This document shows positions 11,471 through 22,190 of a stretch of DNA of 64,000 nt, piece by piece. The stretch's first letter is position 1; each line of letters starts with the position of its first letter. The translations under genes and the position numbers were made by a program. Source of the DNA: Chelydra serpentina (Eukaryota; Chordata; Testudines; Chelydridae); contig JBAIAC010000133.1 in assembly GCA_037349315.1 (NCBI GenBank), positions 558,001 through 622,000 on the forward strand, in the 5' to 3' direction. The notes below the pieces were generated by a model, which saw only the letters and a program-made list of their open reading frames with translations, did no database searches and was not told the DNA's origin.

Positions 11471-13420
11471 AAAGTTAAGTAGAGTTTTGCTTGAAGGCCT
11501 CTGACATCACTTTAACCCTTGATTACTGTCAGCGGCACCACACACTAAACACCCCGGGGGAACCAGGCTCCCCTGAGCCTCCCAGCCGGGAAGGGAGCCA
11601 TCTCCTCATCGAAATGAAGTCATCTGGTCATTAAGTCGGAGGGATTCGGAGCACAGAGCAGCAGTAACGCCAGGGGAGTCGCGCCGGTGTTAAGGGAGAT
11701 CAGGATCAGACTCCGGCTGCCTCGGAGCCCAGATCAGTCCCAACGCAATCCAGAACTGCTGTGATTAAGCAACAGCCAACCCCAGGGGCTCGGTGAAGCT
11801 AATGTTTTTTTTTAAACCTCCTCTTCGGTTATTACTTCAAGGCCTGAAGGGGAAATCGACTCACACGCCCTTCCATGCTGAGAAAAGCTTCCCAACCCAG
11901 CCAGAGACCTGGGGCCGGATCCTGGTCTCACACCTGGGGTAAATCAGGAGCAACTCCTGAGTCGTTAACTTTGGTGCAGCGGAGTAGGACCAGGGATCAG
12001 AATCCAGCCCCCCGCTCTCACAGATCCAGGCGAGCAAAGAAGGAAGCGTGGCAGAGGGAAGCGTGACGGGCAGATCCCAGTGAATCTGACCGGGAGCATC
12101 GAACATTGACTTACACTTCTCGCCACCCCCATCAAAACGTATTTTTGCTGCCTCAAAAAAAGGGAATCCCCAGGTAAAAAAGGAAGTCCCCTGGCCTGCC
12201 CCAAATCAAGGTGATATTAGCCCAGTGGCCAGGCCAGGTAGCCATCTTTCGTGTGCATGAATCGTGCAATGAAACGTGAGGCTACTAGCGTTTTCTGAAT
12301 TTGCCCCAGCTCTGAGAAATGCCCCCCACCCCCGCACCACAGGGGCATTCAAGTCTTGTCTAGACTTGGGAGTTTTTGCACTGATGTAGTTACACCAGTG
12401 CAAATCCTTAGTGTAGACACACTAACGCTGGTGTAAAAAAAAAAAAAAGGCGATTTGCACCAGTGATGGCTTACCCTGCGCTTTCACCTGGATGGGGGCA
12501 CACCACTGTTTACACCAGCGCGTGCCACTTTTTGCACAGAGGTTTGCACTAGTGCAGCTATAACCACGCACAGACGAGCCCTACACACATGGATAACCCA
12601 CACACGAACACACACCCAGCTTTTCTGTCTGGGGAGGAGGGTCTTAAGCACCTCCTGGCTTTCCCACCTGGCAGGCACTTCAATTCACACCACGAATTTC
12701 ACATTTCATTTTTCCAGGGCAAATTATTTTTAAACCAAAGGCAAAGAAAAGAAAAAAGAAAGACTTGTAGGAACACTCAGACCACGCCCCCCTCCCCTGT
12801 GTCCCCACTTTGATCCCAGACCCTCCAGCCTCACCTACAGTGCATGTTGGTATCTATTCCACCCGGGGGGGGGGGGGCAATATAAGGGTGGTTTTGATCA
12901 TTCAAAAGGAACCCAGCAGCCTGCAGACAACCCCCCTCCATCTGCAAGGGCCAGGGAGCGAGCCAAGGAGCCATGTACAATGCCCCCCCCCCCCCAATAA
13001 AAATAAACAAACACCGCCACACACACCAGAAGAGGTAGGCAATGAAACGAGGGGTTCCAATTTCTCAGAGCAGGAACCCTCCTTTTTGAACAACCCCTTC
13101 CCCTCTCCATCCGCCAGCTCTTCCCCACAGCCTGCAGTCCCCACCTGGCCGCAACCCCAGGCAAGTCCCTGGCTGCGAAGGCCTTTTTGTGTTTGGGAGG
13201 GGGGAGGAAGCAACAATGAAAATCATGCACATTATACAAGCCCACAAACACCCTCCCCCCCGTGTTGTTAAGGAAGAATCTCCTCTTCCCCACGCCCCCC
13301 CCCCCCCAGCCTGCCCGGGACTCCCCTCAACAATGGGAGAGAAGGAGCCTGCTCCGCTCCTTTGCATTTCTGGGTGTCCGGGTGGGGGGTGGGGGTGCAA
13401 ACTTTGATCCAGCGCTAACC
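11471..13420. other. No gene; old palindromic repeats and homopolymers
   Basis: About 11,910-12,010 belongs to a common amniote repeat built on 'ggggtaaatcaggagcaact'. G- and C-homopolymers are at about 12,866 and 12,985. Apart from the MITE at 12,355 nothing else is recognised. Confidence 0.4.
12355..12590. mobile_element. MITE-like element of the 'gtgcaaa' family
   Basis: It starts 'cttgtctagacttggg', contains several direct and inverted copies of 'ttgcaccagtg', has a run of 14 A in the middle, and ends 'cacgcacagacgag'. The ends are imperfect inverted repeats, related to but distinct from the copy at 8,047. Confidence 0.5.
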
Positions 13421-13429
13421 CGGATTTCT

Positions 13430-13950
13430 CAGAGGGCGACTCCACTCACCATTACAGCGCCCAAAACCAGGCGGCGGTTTCTCTTTTGTATCTTCCTTCG
13501 CCTTTTGTGAGCTCCCAGCCCCCTCCCCTCGCACACACACACAACTGCCGTTTAACTGGGGGCTTTGTCTTCCTCCCCACACACACGTTCTTCCTCGCCG
13601 CCGCCGCCACCAGCCAAAAAGCCCAAATCCCCCCTTCCGAAATCCAGCCTCAGTTTCCCCGGCTGCAGCTTCGCTCACTCGGAGCCGCCCGCAAAAGGTA
13701 CAAAAAAAAATCCGGTTGGGAAGAAAACGCTTGTGACTTGCAGCCTCCTTCTGCCAGCCAGCCACCAGTCCCCCCCTGAGCCCCCCCTCGGCTGTTCTAG
13801 GAACCGCCTCCCCTCCCTCCAGCTCTCCCATTGTCTCCGAGATGAAGTTCCCAGAGTCCCCCCCGCGTTTTGTTTTAGTGTGTTGGTGTTAAAGGGAAAG
13901 AGCCCACGACAGGGGGAGGGAAGGAGCATTGTCCGGCAGGTTTCTATTTT
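13430..13950 (-). promoter_or_regulatory. CpG-island-like promoter with candidate non-coding exon 1 (VANGL2?)
   Basis: On the minus strand a purine-rich leader containing a GGC trinucleotide run (13,596-13,611) and 'gaggaagaacg' ends in GCTGTAATG, followed by GTGAGT (donor GT at 13,448-13,449; exon end 13,450). This looks like a vertebrate 5'UTR exon. Transcription would start somewhere near 13.65-13.75 kb, but no TATA box fixes it. Downstream of NHLH1 in the same orientation mammals have VANGL2, whose first exon is non-coding and separated from the ATG exon by a large intron. The VANGL2 name is an inference from synteny only. Confidence 0.45.
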
Positions 13951-14693
13951 GTAACGATTCCTGCCAGGGGAAGGGGGCCCGCCAGCCTCCCGGATTTTAG
14001 CTGGGGGTGGGGGAAATGAAATGATTGCACGCGACTGTCCTAGGATTTTCTCACCAGCAAGGGGGGGGGGGGGTGGATTAGATGGATCCCTAACCTAGAG
14101 CAACCCCTGGGCATTGGTGTTTCTGGCCTGCTGCTTGGGTAAGTCCCTCGAGGGTTGGAGGCGAAGGGAGAAGATGGGGGTAAAGCCACAAAGAGAGACC
14201 CCCGCAGGCTGAAAAGAATGAAAATAAGGGCCCCGATCCTGCAAATACTGACTCTGGCTGGGTGACTTCAGTGGCACCCAATCGGGCTTCTGCCCTGCCA
14301 AGGGAGCCCTGTAAGACTGACCCCATGGGGTGCTGGGCTAGTCTGTAGATTCGGGGCTCACTGGATTCAATCAGGGGCTTCAGCTGTTCCAGTCATTTCT
14401 GTTTTGCAGGGTCAAGCCCAATCCTGCAAGCCCTTCCCCCAGGGAGCCGCCTTGGCCCAAGCACCTCGTTCCATTAGTCTGGGCTCTGATGCACCTGTCC
14501 CTTGCCCTGAACTTTGGGTCACCATTCGCAGCAGGGAGTGAGGGCCAAAGTGGGTATAGACACCCCCAGATCAGAGGGGTTGCACCTCACAGCCGCCAGT
14601 GTAAATAACTGGGCAAAAAACAGGGCAGCTGTGAATCCCATGCTGACCTAAGCGCCAGATTTACACATGGTGCTCAGCACCCTGCAACTCCTC

Positions 14694-15190
14694 TAGTTCT
14701 CAATGGGGGCAGTGGCCATTGATATCGATGGCGGGATTCTCCATAGTTCTCAATGGGGGGCAGTGGCCATTGATATCGATGGCGGGATTCTCCATAGTTC
14801 TCAATGGGGGGCAGCGGCCATTGATATCGTGGCGGGATTCTCCATAGTTCTCAATGGTGGCAGTGGCCATTGATATCGATGGCGGGATTCTCCATAGTTC
14901 TCAATGGTGGCAGTGGCCATTGATATCGATGGCGGGATTCTCCATAGTTCTCAATGGGGGCAGTGGCCATTGATATCAACAGGGGGGATCCTCCATAGTT
15001 CATAATGGGGGGCAATGGCCCTTGTTCTCAATGGGGGGCAGTAGCCATTGATCTCATTGGGGGGATACTCCATAGTTCTCAATGGGGGGATTCTTCATAG
15101 TTCTTAATGGGGGAAATGGCCGTTGTTCTCAATGCGGGGCAATGGCCATTGATATCAATAGGTGGATTCTCCATTGTTCTCAATGGGGGG
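14694..15190 (+). repeat. 50-51 bp minisatellite
   Basis: Units begin at 'tagttctcaatggggg' (14,694, 14,744, 14,795 and on) and contain the near-palindrome CCATTGATATCGATGG. The first six units are almost identical; from about 14,960 they shorten and diverge. The array has about nine to ten units. Confidence 0.9.
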
Positions 15191-15574
15191 GATTTTTAGG
15201 TTTTTTCCCCCACTTTCATTGGAACTGCCCACAGAAAGGTGGGGCTGGTTGGTTTTTGGTGTGTGTGTGGGAGGGTTAATGTAAAGCTGAACATTTTACA
15301 GTTCTCTAAAACAAACCCGTTTTTTAACCAAAAACCTGACTTTTTGACCGATGGCGTCTGGCATGACAGGCCCCCTGATCGTGGTGGGGGTCTCTTGGTG
15401 CCACTGTGCTACTTACTGCCATAATAAATACATCAGTTATGTTTACACCGGCTTACTCCCGACATCCTCCGTTGGGTAGCTGCACAGGAAAGCAGGAGGG
15501 ATCACACTCGTTCTCTTTCTCATGGGTGCTCTTGCGCAGGCTGCACTGCCTGCAGCGAGTGCCAAGTGGGCACA

Positions 15575-15722
15575 AAACACTTGTCTCCACTTTACAAGTG
15601 GGGAAACTGAGGCACTGAGGGAGGTGAAGTGACTTGCCCAAGGTCTCCAGTCAGCCAATGGCAGTGCCAGGAAGAAAACCCAGCTCTCTTGAGCTGTGCC
15701 CTAACCACTAGGCCCCATCACC
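15575..15722 (-). mobile_element. MIR-like SINE, reverse orientation
   Basis: 'ctttacaagtggggaaactg', 'gtgacttgcccaagg' and the inverted head 'ccctaaccactaggccc' are all present. Confidence 0.85.
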
Positions 15723-16422
15723 TCTTTATGCTTTGTTTGTTGTTGTTACTGAGGGTCCCATATTCAAGCCCAGCCAAAAGGTGACAGTGAGGGGTTGTTA
15801 CATTCGGAAGATTTTTTTTCTCCTTGCTTCACACGTGTTCCATTATTTTTATAGAGACAAAAATTATGCTTGGTCTGAGACCCCACTAACTCAGACCACT
15901 CAGGCCATCGGATGACAATGATTGTGATCCGTACTAGGCTGAATGTAAAGCCGTTGCTAGAAGCTCCAAGTCCCCATTACTTATCCCCTGAACCATACAT
16001 ACACTCTTCTCCCTCCCCACTCCCCGGGGGCACCTGAACTGACAAATTGCAGCGAGTCCTAAGGAGATTAGCAGAAATGATGAAAGGTTGGAGAAATGGG
16101 CGCTCCAAGGAGGTGGCACGGGAGATCTGGAACGGGGGGGAAAGACACATTTGCTGTCTATAAACTCATAACAAAATCGTAGGTGGTGGCTGTCCCTTAC
16201 AGTTATCTGCTTGAGAGGACAGCCGGGTGAATTGGGTTGCATCTCAAGGAAACCTTTATTTTAGCCGTGAAAAAAACCTGGCAATAGTGCAAGGGAAGTT
16301 TGGAATAAATTCTCTGGGCTGATCCTAGGCACCAGCCTACCCCCAATGGGACGCGGAAGGACATCATCAGTACATTGCTTGAGGGAAGCGGATAATTACG
16401 CCAGACCCAGACCCTACGCTCT

Positions 16423-16815
16423 CCCTGCAGGGGGCGCTGTAGTGTGCAGGATGTGAGCATTGGCTGTGGAGGGGAGCGACACCAGTCCTGGTCTCTCCCA
16501 GCAGGGGGTGCTGTGGGATGAAGGCAGGCGCGCAAGCTGTGGTGGGAGGGGGGAGCTCCCCAATACTCCAGTTCCAGCCTCTCCCAGCAGGGGGTGCTAC
16601 AGGTTGCAGGACAGAACGGTTGGATGGGGAATTCCCAGCTACCTGCTTCTCCCAGCAGGGGGCGCTGTGGGAATGAGGCAGGCACGCAAGCTGTGGGGGG
16701 AGGGGGAAGCTCCCCAATACTCCAGTTCCAGCCTCTCCCAGCAGGGGGTGCTACTGGGAGCAGGACAGAACTTTGGGGAATTCCCAGCTACCTGCTTCTC
16801 CCAGCAAGGGGCGCT
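16423..16815 (+). promoter_or_regulatory. Tandem cluster of six CTCF-like motifs
   Basis: Motifs of the form CCCAGCAGGGGGYGCT occur at 16,423, 16,497, 16,583, 16,651, 16,737 and 16,800, all on the plus strand (the first is CCCTGCAG..., the last CCCAGCAAGGGGCGCT). They match the core of the vertebrate CTCF consensus. The cluster is a roughly 154-bp two-motif unit repeated about 2.5 times; the intervening words ('gcgcaagctgtgg', 'aatactccagttccagcct') are repeated as well. Function as an insulator is inferred, not shown. Confidence 0.65.
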
Positions 16816-17008
16816 GTGGGGGGAACGCCCAGGTTCTCCAGTTCTAGCCTCTCCCGGCCGGGTGTTGAACGACGATGGAAAAGCTGAGGGCACCTGCTGC
16901 CATTATGGGCCCTGCTAATTCACTTTAGACACGGAGTTAATAGATGGAGGCCAGCATGGCAGGATTGAGACAGACAGATGTGTAGTAACAGAGATGAACA
17001 GAAGGGTG

Positions 17009-17079
17009 TGTAAGATAGATAGATAGATAGATAGATGGGGTGGATGGGGATAGATAGATAGATAGAGGGGGTGGGTGGG

Positions 17080-17116
<37 letters not shown>
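17009..17116 (+). repeat. Interrupted (GATA)n array
   Basis: Blocks of GATA are separated by 'tggggtggatggggatag' and 'gggggtgggtggggatag', the same kind of spacer as in the large array at 29.3 kb. Confidence 0.9.
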
Positions 17117-17117
<1 letters not shown>

Positions 17118-17199
17118 GCCAGCACCTGGATGGACAGAAGATACATGTAATAACCGCTATACATGTGTATATGTCTATAGGCATAGGGAGAAAGCTAGC

Positions 17200-18435
17200 G
17201 AAATGACAGGCCCTAGCTAGGTAGTGGACCGTCCTAGGGAAGGTGGGGGTATGGGTTAGGGGATAGATAGGGGAGTTTAGGTGACTGATAGGCAGACAGT
17301 CGCTAGGCTCTGGATAGGTGGAGACACACTGTGCCTGGGTGTCCTCCCATATACCCTACAGAGGTCCCCCTACTCCTCTCATCTCTCTCTCTCCAGCTGG
17401 ATATTAAAGGAGGCGGGGGCAGGGGAGATCACAGGAATCAGCCGTGGGAAAAGCCCATTCAATCAAAACTCTGCCACCCCTCCAGTCCAGGCCGCGTGGC
17501 CAGCTCACCATCCCCAGCATCCCGGTCGCCCACCACGCCACACTCGGTCGCGTTTGCCGGCCCGTCGAGAGACATTTGGGACCCTGGTACATCGTGTTCG
17601 TGGGGCCCCACACCCTCACATTTCACTTTAGTTACACAAATGTTACCGGTGTTTTGGGGGGCCCTGAGCTCGGAGCCTGGGTACAATTGTCCCCCCCTTG
17701 CTCCCCCTCTCAGTCCCGCACACAGGGCCGGGAGGCGGGCTGGCTTTGTTCCCTGCAGCTGCCTTCCCAGCAGCCAGGCTGTTCGGAGCAGGGGGCCAGC
17801 AGCACTGGGGCCCGGGGAGGGGGCTGCCTAGAAGAACCCCCTGACCCCGCTTGGAGGAGCAGTGGGGAGACCGAGCAGCACAAAGCCCCTGTCCAGCCCC
17901 TCACCCCATCCATCCATCAGCCTCAATCACAAGCTACAACCTCCAGGCCACTTTTATTCAATGGGACAGGCCCGAGGGGGGGCGGAGCTCGGCTTCCCCC
18001 ACCCTCACCGACCAATCCCCAAGCGAGCCTGGCTCGGCCCCACGCCATTGGTGGGATTTAAATGGCTTGGTTTCTCTTAAAGGGGAGGAGGAGAAAGATG
18101 TGGAGGGGAGAGATGGGCAAGGGGAAGGCGTGAGAGAGGGAGAGCAAAGAAGGGGGGCGGAAGTGGGGGGGGAGGAGGAAGCTCAGGAAGGGTGAGGGCA
18201 GGGGAGTGGGTGGAAGAGGCGAATTGTGTCAGCAGCCCAGCCCCCCTTATAAATGGATCACGGGGGGGAGGGCCCTTCTCAGCCTGGCACAGAGTTTGGG
18301 CCGATGGGGCTGGGCTCACAGGGCAAATAAGGAGACGCCACAGGCTCCCCGTCCCTCTCCCGCCCCCAAGGTGCCTCCTGTCCAAATCCATTGCTCTGCG
18401 TCATTTCTATCAGACAGTCCTTGATACAAAGCGCG
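17200..18435. other. GC-rich stretch with CCAAT motifs, no gene assigned
   Basis: CCAAT occurs at 18,012-18,016 and inverted at 18,047-18,051, and TTATAAAT at 18,247. The elements are not spaced like a normal core promoter. Overlapping open frames (one of 205 codons at 17,444-18,061) have no recognisable domain and a proline/glycine/serine bias, so I do not call a CDS. Confidence 0.3.
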
Positions 18436-18439
18436 CACA

Positions 18440-18520
18440 GTGTAACAGACAAGGCAGGATCACAATCCCTAGCCAGAGGGAAACTGAGGCACAGAGTGAC
18501 AGCGAGCTGGGAGCAGAGTG
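18440..18520 (-). mobile_element. MIR-like SINE fragment, reverse orientation
   Basis: 'agggaaactgaggcacagag' followed by 'gagctgggagcagag'; only the middle is kept. Confidence 0.65.
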
Positions 18521-18524
18521 ACAA

Positions 18525-19150
18525 GAGCGCTCAGTGCTCTGGGTGGGCGCAGCGCCCTGGAGGATTGGGCCCTTGCTACCCAACAGCCCTTTGGAGACTG
18601 TCTGGGGAGCCGGACGCGGCTTCCCACAACCAGCTGCCCCGTCCCATCCGCGCGCTCGGGAGGCAGAGGTGATTAATGGGCCTGTCAGGCGAACTTCCAG
18701 CCAGCTGGGATGCTCAGCAGCGGCTCCGCCATCTAGGGAGGGGCTCGTTGTTCCGCCCCGTGATTTTACAGGGCTCCCCCCACGGCTCCCAGCAGCACAG
18801 ACCCCACAGGATCGGGGAGTGCTCCTGCAGGCGGCTGGGCCCAACTCCACCCCCAGGGCATGGGCTCAGCCCCTTCTCCTGAGCAGGGGTAAGGAGCAGG
18901 CGGCTGTGCCGGGACACAGGGAGGCTTCTATGTCCCGTTCCTCCATCTCCCAGGGATAGAGCGCCAAGGACAAGCTCCTTGTCAATTCTTTTTTTTTTTC
19001 AACTTTCCCTTTAGTGTGTTCGTAGTTTATGTTTAACACAGGACTGTGCAGTATTTACTTTCTTTGTGTTTCTGCTGCTGCCTGATTGCGTCTTTGAATT
19101 CAGCCCAAGCGGCTAACAAGCCCTGGCTCTTTGGTAGGTCTGTCCATCCG
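18525..19150. other. No gene seen
   Basis: No CDS is supported. A run of 12 T lies near 18,989. The T-rich stretch after it may be an unclassified repeat. Confidence 0.4.
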
Positions 19151-19154
19151 TACA

Positions 19155-19315
19155 TCTCAAAGCGGAGCTTGGGGTCATTATCCCCATTTTACAGATGTGG
19201 AAACTGAGGCACAAAGCAGTGCCGTGACTTGTCGCAGGTGATTCAGCCAACTGGAACTAGGACCTAGATCCCCTGGGCCCGTGTTCTACCCACTAGGCCA
19301 CACTGCTTCCCAAAA
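19155..19315 (-). mobile_element. MIR-like SINE, reverse orientation
   Basis: 'cattttacagatgtggaaac', 'gtgacttgtcgcagg' and inverted head 'ctacccactaggccac'. Confidence 0.8.
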
Positions 19316-19319
19316 AAAA

Positions 19320-20000
19320 GATGTGGCGGCCTTTGCCACGTGAAACAGCTGGTGGCTCCCAGCCCCGCTCCTGCTTCTCTGCAGAGAGGGGGCGAGTCTT
19401 GACTGAGGCCCAGGCCCAGATCCTCATGGGTATTTAGGCCCATGGAAATTAGGGGCCTAAGGAACTTTGAGGGTCTGTGTTACTAAGGGGGGGTGTCCCT
19501 CCAGGGCAAGGTGGGAGCACGGTCAGAGGCCTGTGCTGCCCTGGTTTTGGAGACCAGATTCCAGCTTCCAGCCTGGACCCTCCTCCCCCGGCGTCATGGA
19601 AATATCCCACCGGCTCCCTGCCAGGCCAGCAGAGATCAGCGGGGGGCAGCGGGGCGGGCTGGGCATCCCTCTAGGAAGGGTGAGCTCAGTCCCAGGGTCA
19701 CAGCTCAGGTTAGACACCCCAGCAATGACAGAGCCCTGCCCAGGTCGCAGGGGAGGGAGACCCATGGTGCTGGCGACCGGTTCCCTCTTGTGGCCGAGAA
19801 GGAGAATTGCTACCAGGGCAGGTGCACCGGCCTGGGGGCAGCAGGGTACAGTTTATCCAGGCTGGCCAGAATCTGTCACTTCAGCCTGTCTTGGTGGGAG
19901 CCGCCCCTTAGCCTGGCTGCCCTGTTTCCCAGGAGGAAGGATGCAGGAGAAACAGATTCAGTTCCTAGCTCTGCGACAGATTCTCCCTGGGAATCATTGA
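19320..20000. other. No gene seen
   Basis: Two overlapping plus-strand frames (177 and 182 codons) cover this GC-rich stretch but share no features with known proteins, and their codon content just follows the base composition. Confidence 0.4.
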
Positions 20001-20170
20001 ACGTCCCTTTGCTTCTCTTCCCAGGCATGGGATCACGGTAGCCCCTGTCTATTGAGAGAGTAAGTTCTTTGGGGCAGGGACTGTCTTATCATGTGTCCGT
20101 GCAGCATTCAGTGCAAAAGGGCCCTGATCCGTACATGGAGGGCTCTGGGCCCTGCCATGCTATAATCATA
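20000..20170 (+). mobile_element. MIR-like SINE 3' part
   Basis: 'gtaagttctttggggcaggg' and 'actgtcttatcatgtgtc' match the 3' region of the MIR-like SINEs that are common in this window. Confidence 0.65.
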
Positions 20171-20289
20171 ATTTAAAATGATGGGTCACTGAAGGAGCTT
20201 TCGGTGGGCAAAGGGCAGTCAGGGCTCCGGCTGGAATTGGAAACAGAGGGTCTGAACCAGGAATTGAACTATGAACCCTCCCCCCACCC

Positions 20290-20770
20290 CTCCACGCAGC
20301 ACTGAAATTCAAAGGGATCAGGAATGGAATTTTTTGACAAACTGCTTCCCCCTCCCCCGCCCCAAATTATCAATTCAGCAACACCAAACTGTTTGCAAAA
20401 CAGGGTCCGTTTTGATGAATCTCCTGCCTGGAAGTTCTTTGGGGGGAAAAGTTTAGAAATTGTTGAAAGGTCCCAGTTTGTTGTTTGGGGAATGAAAAGC
20501 TTTGGTTTTTTGGGTCAAAATGACTTTTTGTTTTGAAATTTTAGTCAATTTAGACTTTAAAAGGAAAAATAAAAAAGTCAGCACTGAAACGAGATGTTTT
20601 GAAATGATCCACGAGACGTTTCAATTGTCTAGACAGGAACAGGTTTTGGTTTGGTGGAAATCTGAGGTTTTGATTTTTTGTGTCTCCATTTGGGATGGGG
20701 AAAAATTCTGAAATCTCAAACCTTTCTCATGGGCTAGGAGAAACGGTTTCCTGCCCAGCCCAGGGAATCT
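20290..20770. repeat. Old A/T-rich dispersed repeat
   Basis: It is dense in 'tttgaaat', 'ttttggtttggtgg' and 'aaaatgac' words and ends in 'ggtttcctgcccagcc'. The stretch at 21,850-22,190 has the same texture. I cannot assign a class. Confidence 0.45.
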
Positions 20771-21279
20771 GGCACCTCTAGCAGGGATGAGCCAAGTCCC
20801 ATGTGCTTCAGTCTCCAAGCGATGGCTCATCTAGTCTGACCCCGATGATTCCTGCCATGAAGGATTAATTCTTCCCTACTGTGTCCGTGACTCTATGGAG
20901 TCTAGGAGCTAGTGACCAGGGGGGGTCTCCACTAGGGGCAGGTTTCCGGAGGTCCGGATCACCCTGCTTAGCAGTGCTGAGTTTGTAAAGAAAGAGGCCT
21001 GGGGGCTTATTTTGCAGACCGTGCTCTCTGCTCCCCTGATCTCACACGCATGGTGGACAGAAGAGATGCCATGAAAAGAGATGCTGGGGATAAGCTCCTG
21101 CTTAGATGGGATGGGGTCACAATAGCAAACCCCTGACCCTTTGGAAAGACATTTAGGCTCAATTTAGGGTCTCTATCATGTCCCTTGGGGAGCTAATCCA
21201 ATGGTTAATTACCCTCCCTGAAGCAGTATGTCTCGGGGTCCTTTTTTCCTTGTGCTCCCCATAACCACCCGTTGGCTGT

Positions 21280-21540
21280 AACCTTGTAAGTTCCTTGAGG
21301 CAGAGCCCATCTCTTCATAGTATATTTGTACAGCACCTAGCGCAGTGCTATACAAGTCATCAGTGGGGCAAGCCCAGGGGGGGCTCAGGACTCCTGGGTT
21401 CTTTTCCCGGCTCTACCGCTGCCCTGCGGTGTGACCCTGGGGCAAGTCTCTGGGCAGTTGTAAAAATGACGGTAGGCTGCCCGAGCCTCGGAAAAGGCTT
21501 TGAGATCTACGGCTGAGAGAGGTGGCGAACAGTGTTATAG
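21280..21540 (+). mobile_element. MIR-like SINE (tail and second copy)
   Basis: A tail ('tacagcacctagcgcagtg') is followed by a head-to-tail copy with 'caggactcctgggttctttt' and 'gctttgagatctacgg'. Confidence 0.7.
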
Positions 21541-21598
21541 TCACCGAAAGGCCTGGCGCTGAACACAAAGCTAGAGAGACGGTGTCTCGTCTGAGAGA

Positions 21599-21615
21599 CC
21601 AGCAGAGGGCACTGC
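21599..21615 (+). promoter_or_regulatory. Single CTCF-like motif
   Basis: CCAGCAGAGGGCACTGC matches the CTCF core on the same strand as the 16.4-kb cluster. Confidence 0.45.
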
Positions 21616-21849
21616 AGACTCAGAGCAGAGAGTCAGCCACCCTAGGGAATACTAGCCACACCTGCTAACCAAGGACACTGGAGAATCCTAGCAGAGGTCC
21701 ATAGTGACTCAAGCCAGGGCTGTCAGAAACAGGGAAGATGGGGAGATGTCTCTGGGCTAGACTGGCTGAGGGGTCCCCTTCCTCCCCTCAAAACACAAAA
21801 AGATGAGGTACGGTCAGATCCTGCCCCAATTGACACCCCATCGGCCTCA

Positions 21850-22190
21850 CAGTGAATGATGAAAGCATTTGGTTTTCACCAGAATTTCCCCGGAAAATAT
21901 ATTTTCTTTAAAAAAGTCTTTAAAAAAAAAAAAAACCCACCTGTTTTTTAGCAACAACCAAAATGGCTTGCGGCAAAAACGTTCTGTTTCTGAAAATAAA
22001 AAAAACGAAGGTACGGAAATGTTCTCGCTTTCTGGTTTTTAGTTAACAAAAAATAAATACACCCCAGAAACCCTCTGCGGGTTTGGTGGGCAAACTTGCA
22101 TTTTTCTGCAGAACTTTTCTTTTGGGGAGGAAAAAGTCATTTAGCATAAAACTCACTTTTCACTGCAAAACTCTCGGCTGGCTCTAGACA
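21850..22190. repeat. A/T-rich dispersed repeat remnant
   Basis: Runs of A and T, 'gcatttggttttcacc' and 'ctctcggctggctctag' resemble the element at 20,290. A run of 14 A lies near 21,920. Confidence 0.4.

Noticed and set aside
17444..18061. 205-codon plus-strand frame in GC-rich DNA
   Set aside because: No domain, a proline/serine/glycine bias explained by composition, and overlapping long frames on the same and opposite strands.
18012..18254. CCAAT and TTATAAAT as a real core promoter
   Set aside because: The boxes are about 230 bp apart and in mixed orientation, with no donor or CDS following. Kept only as a description.
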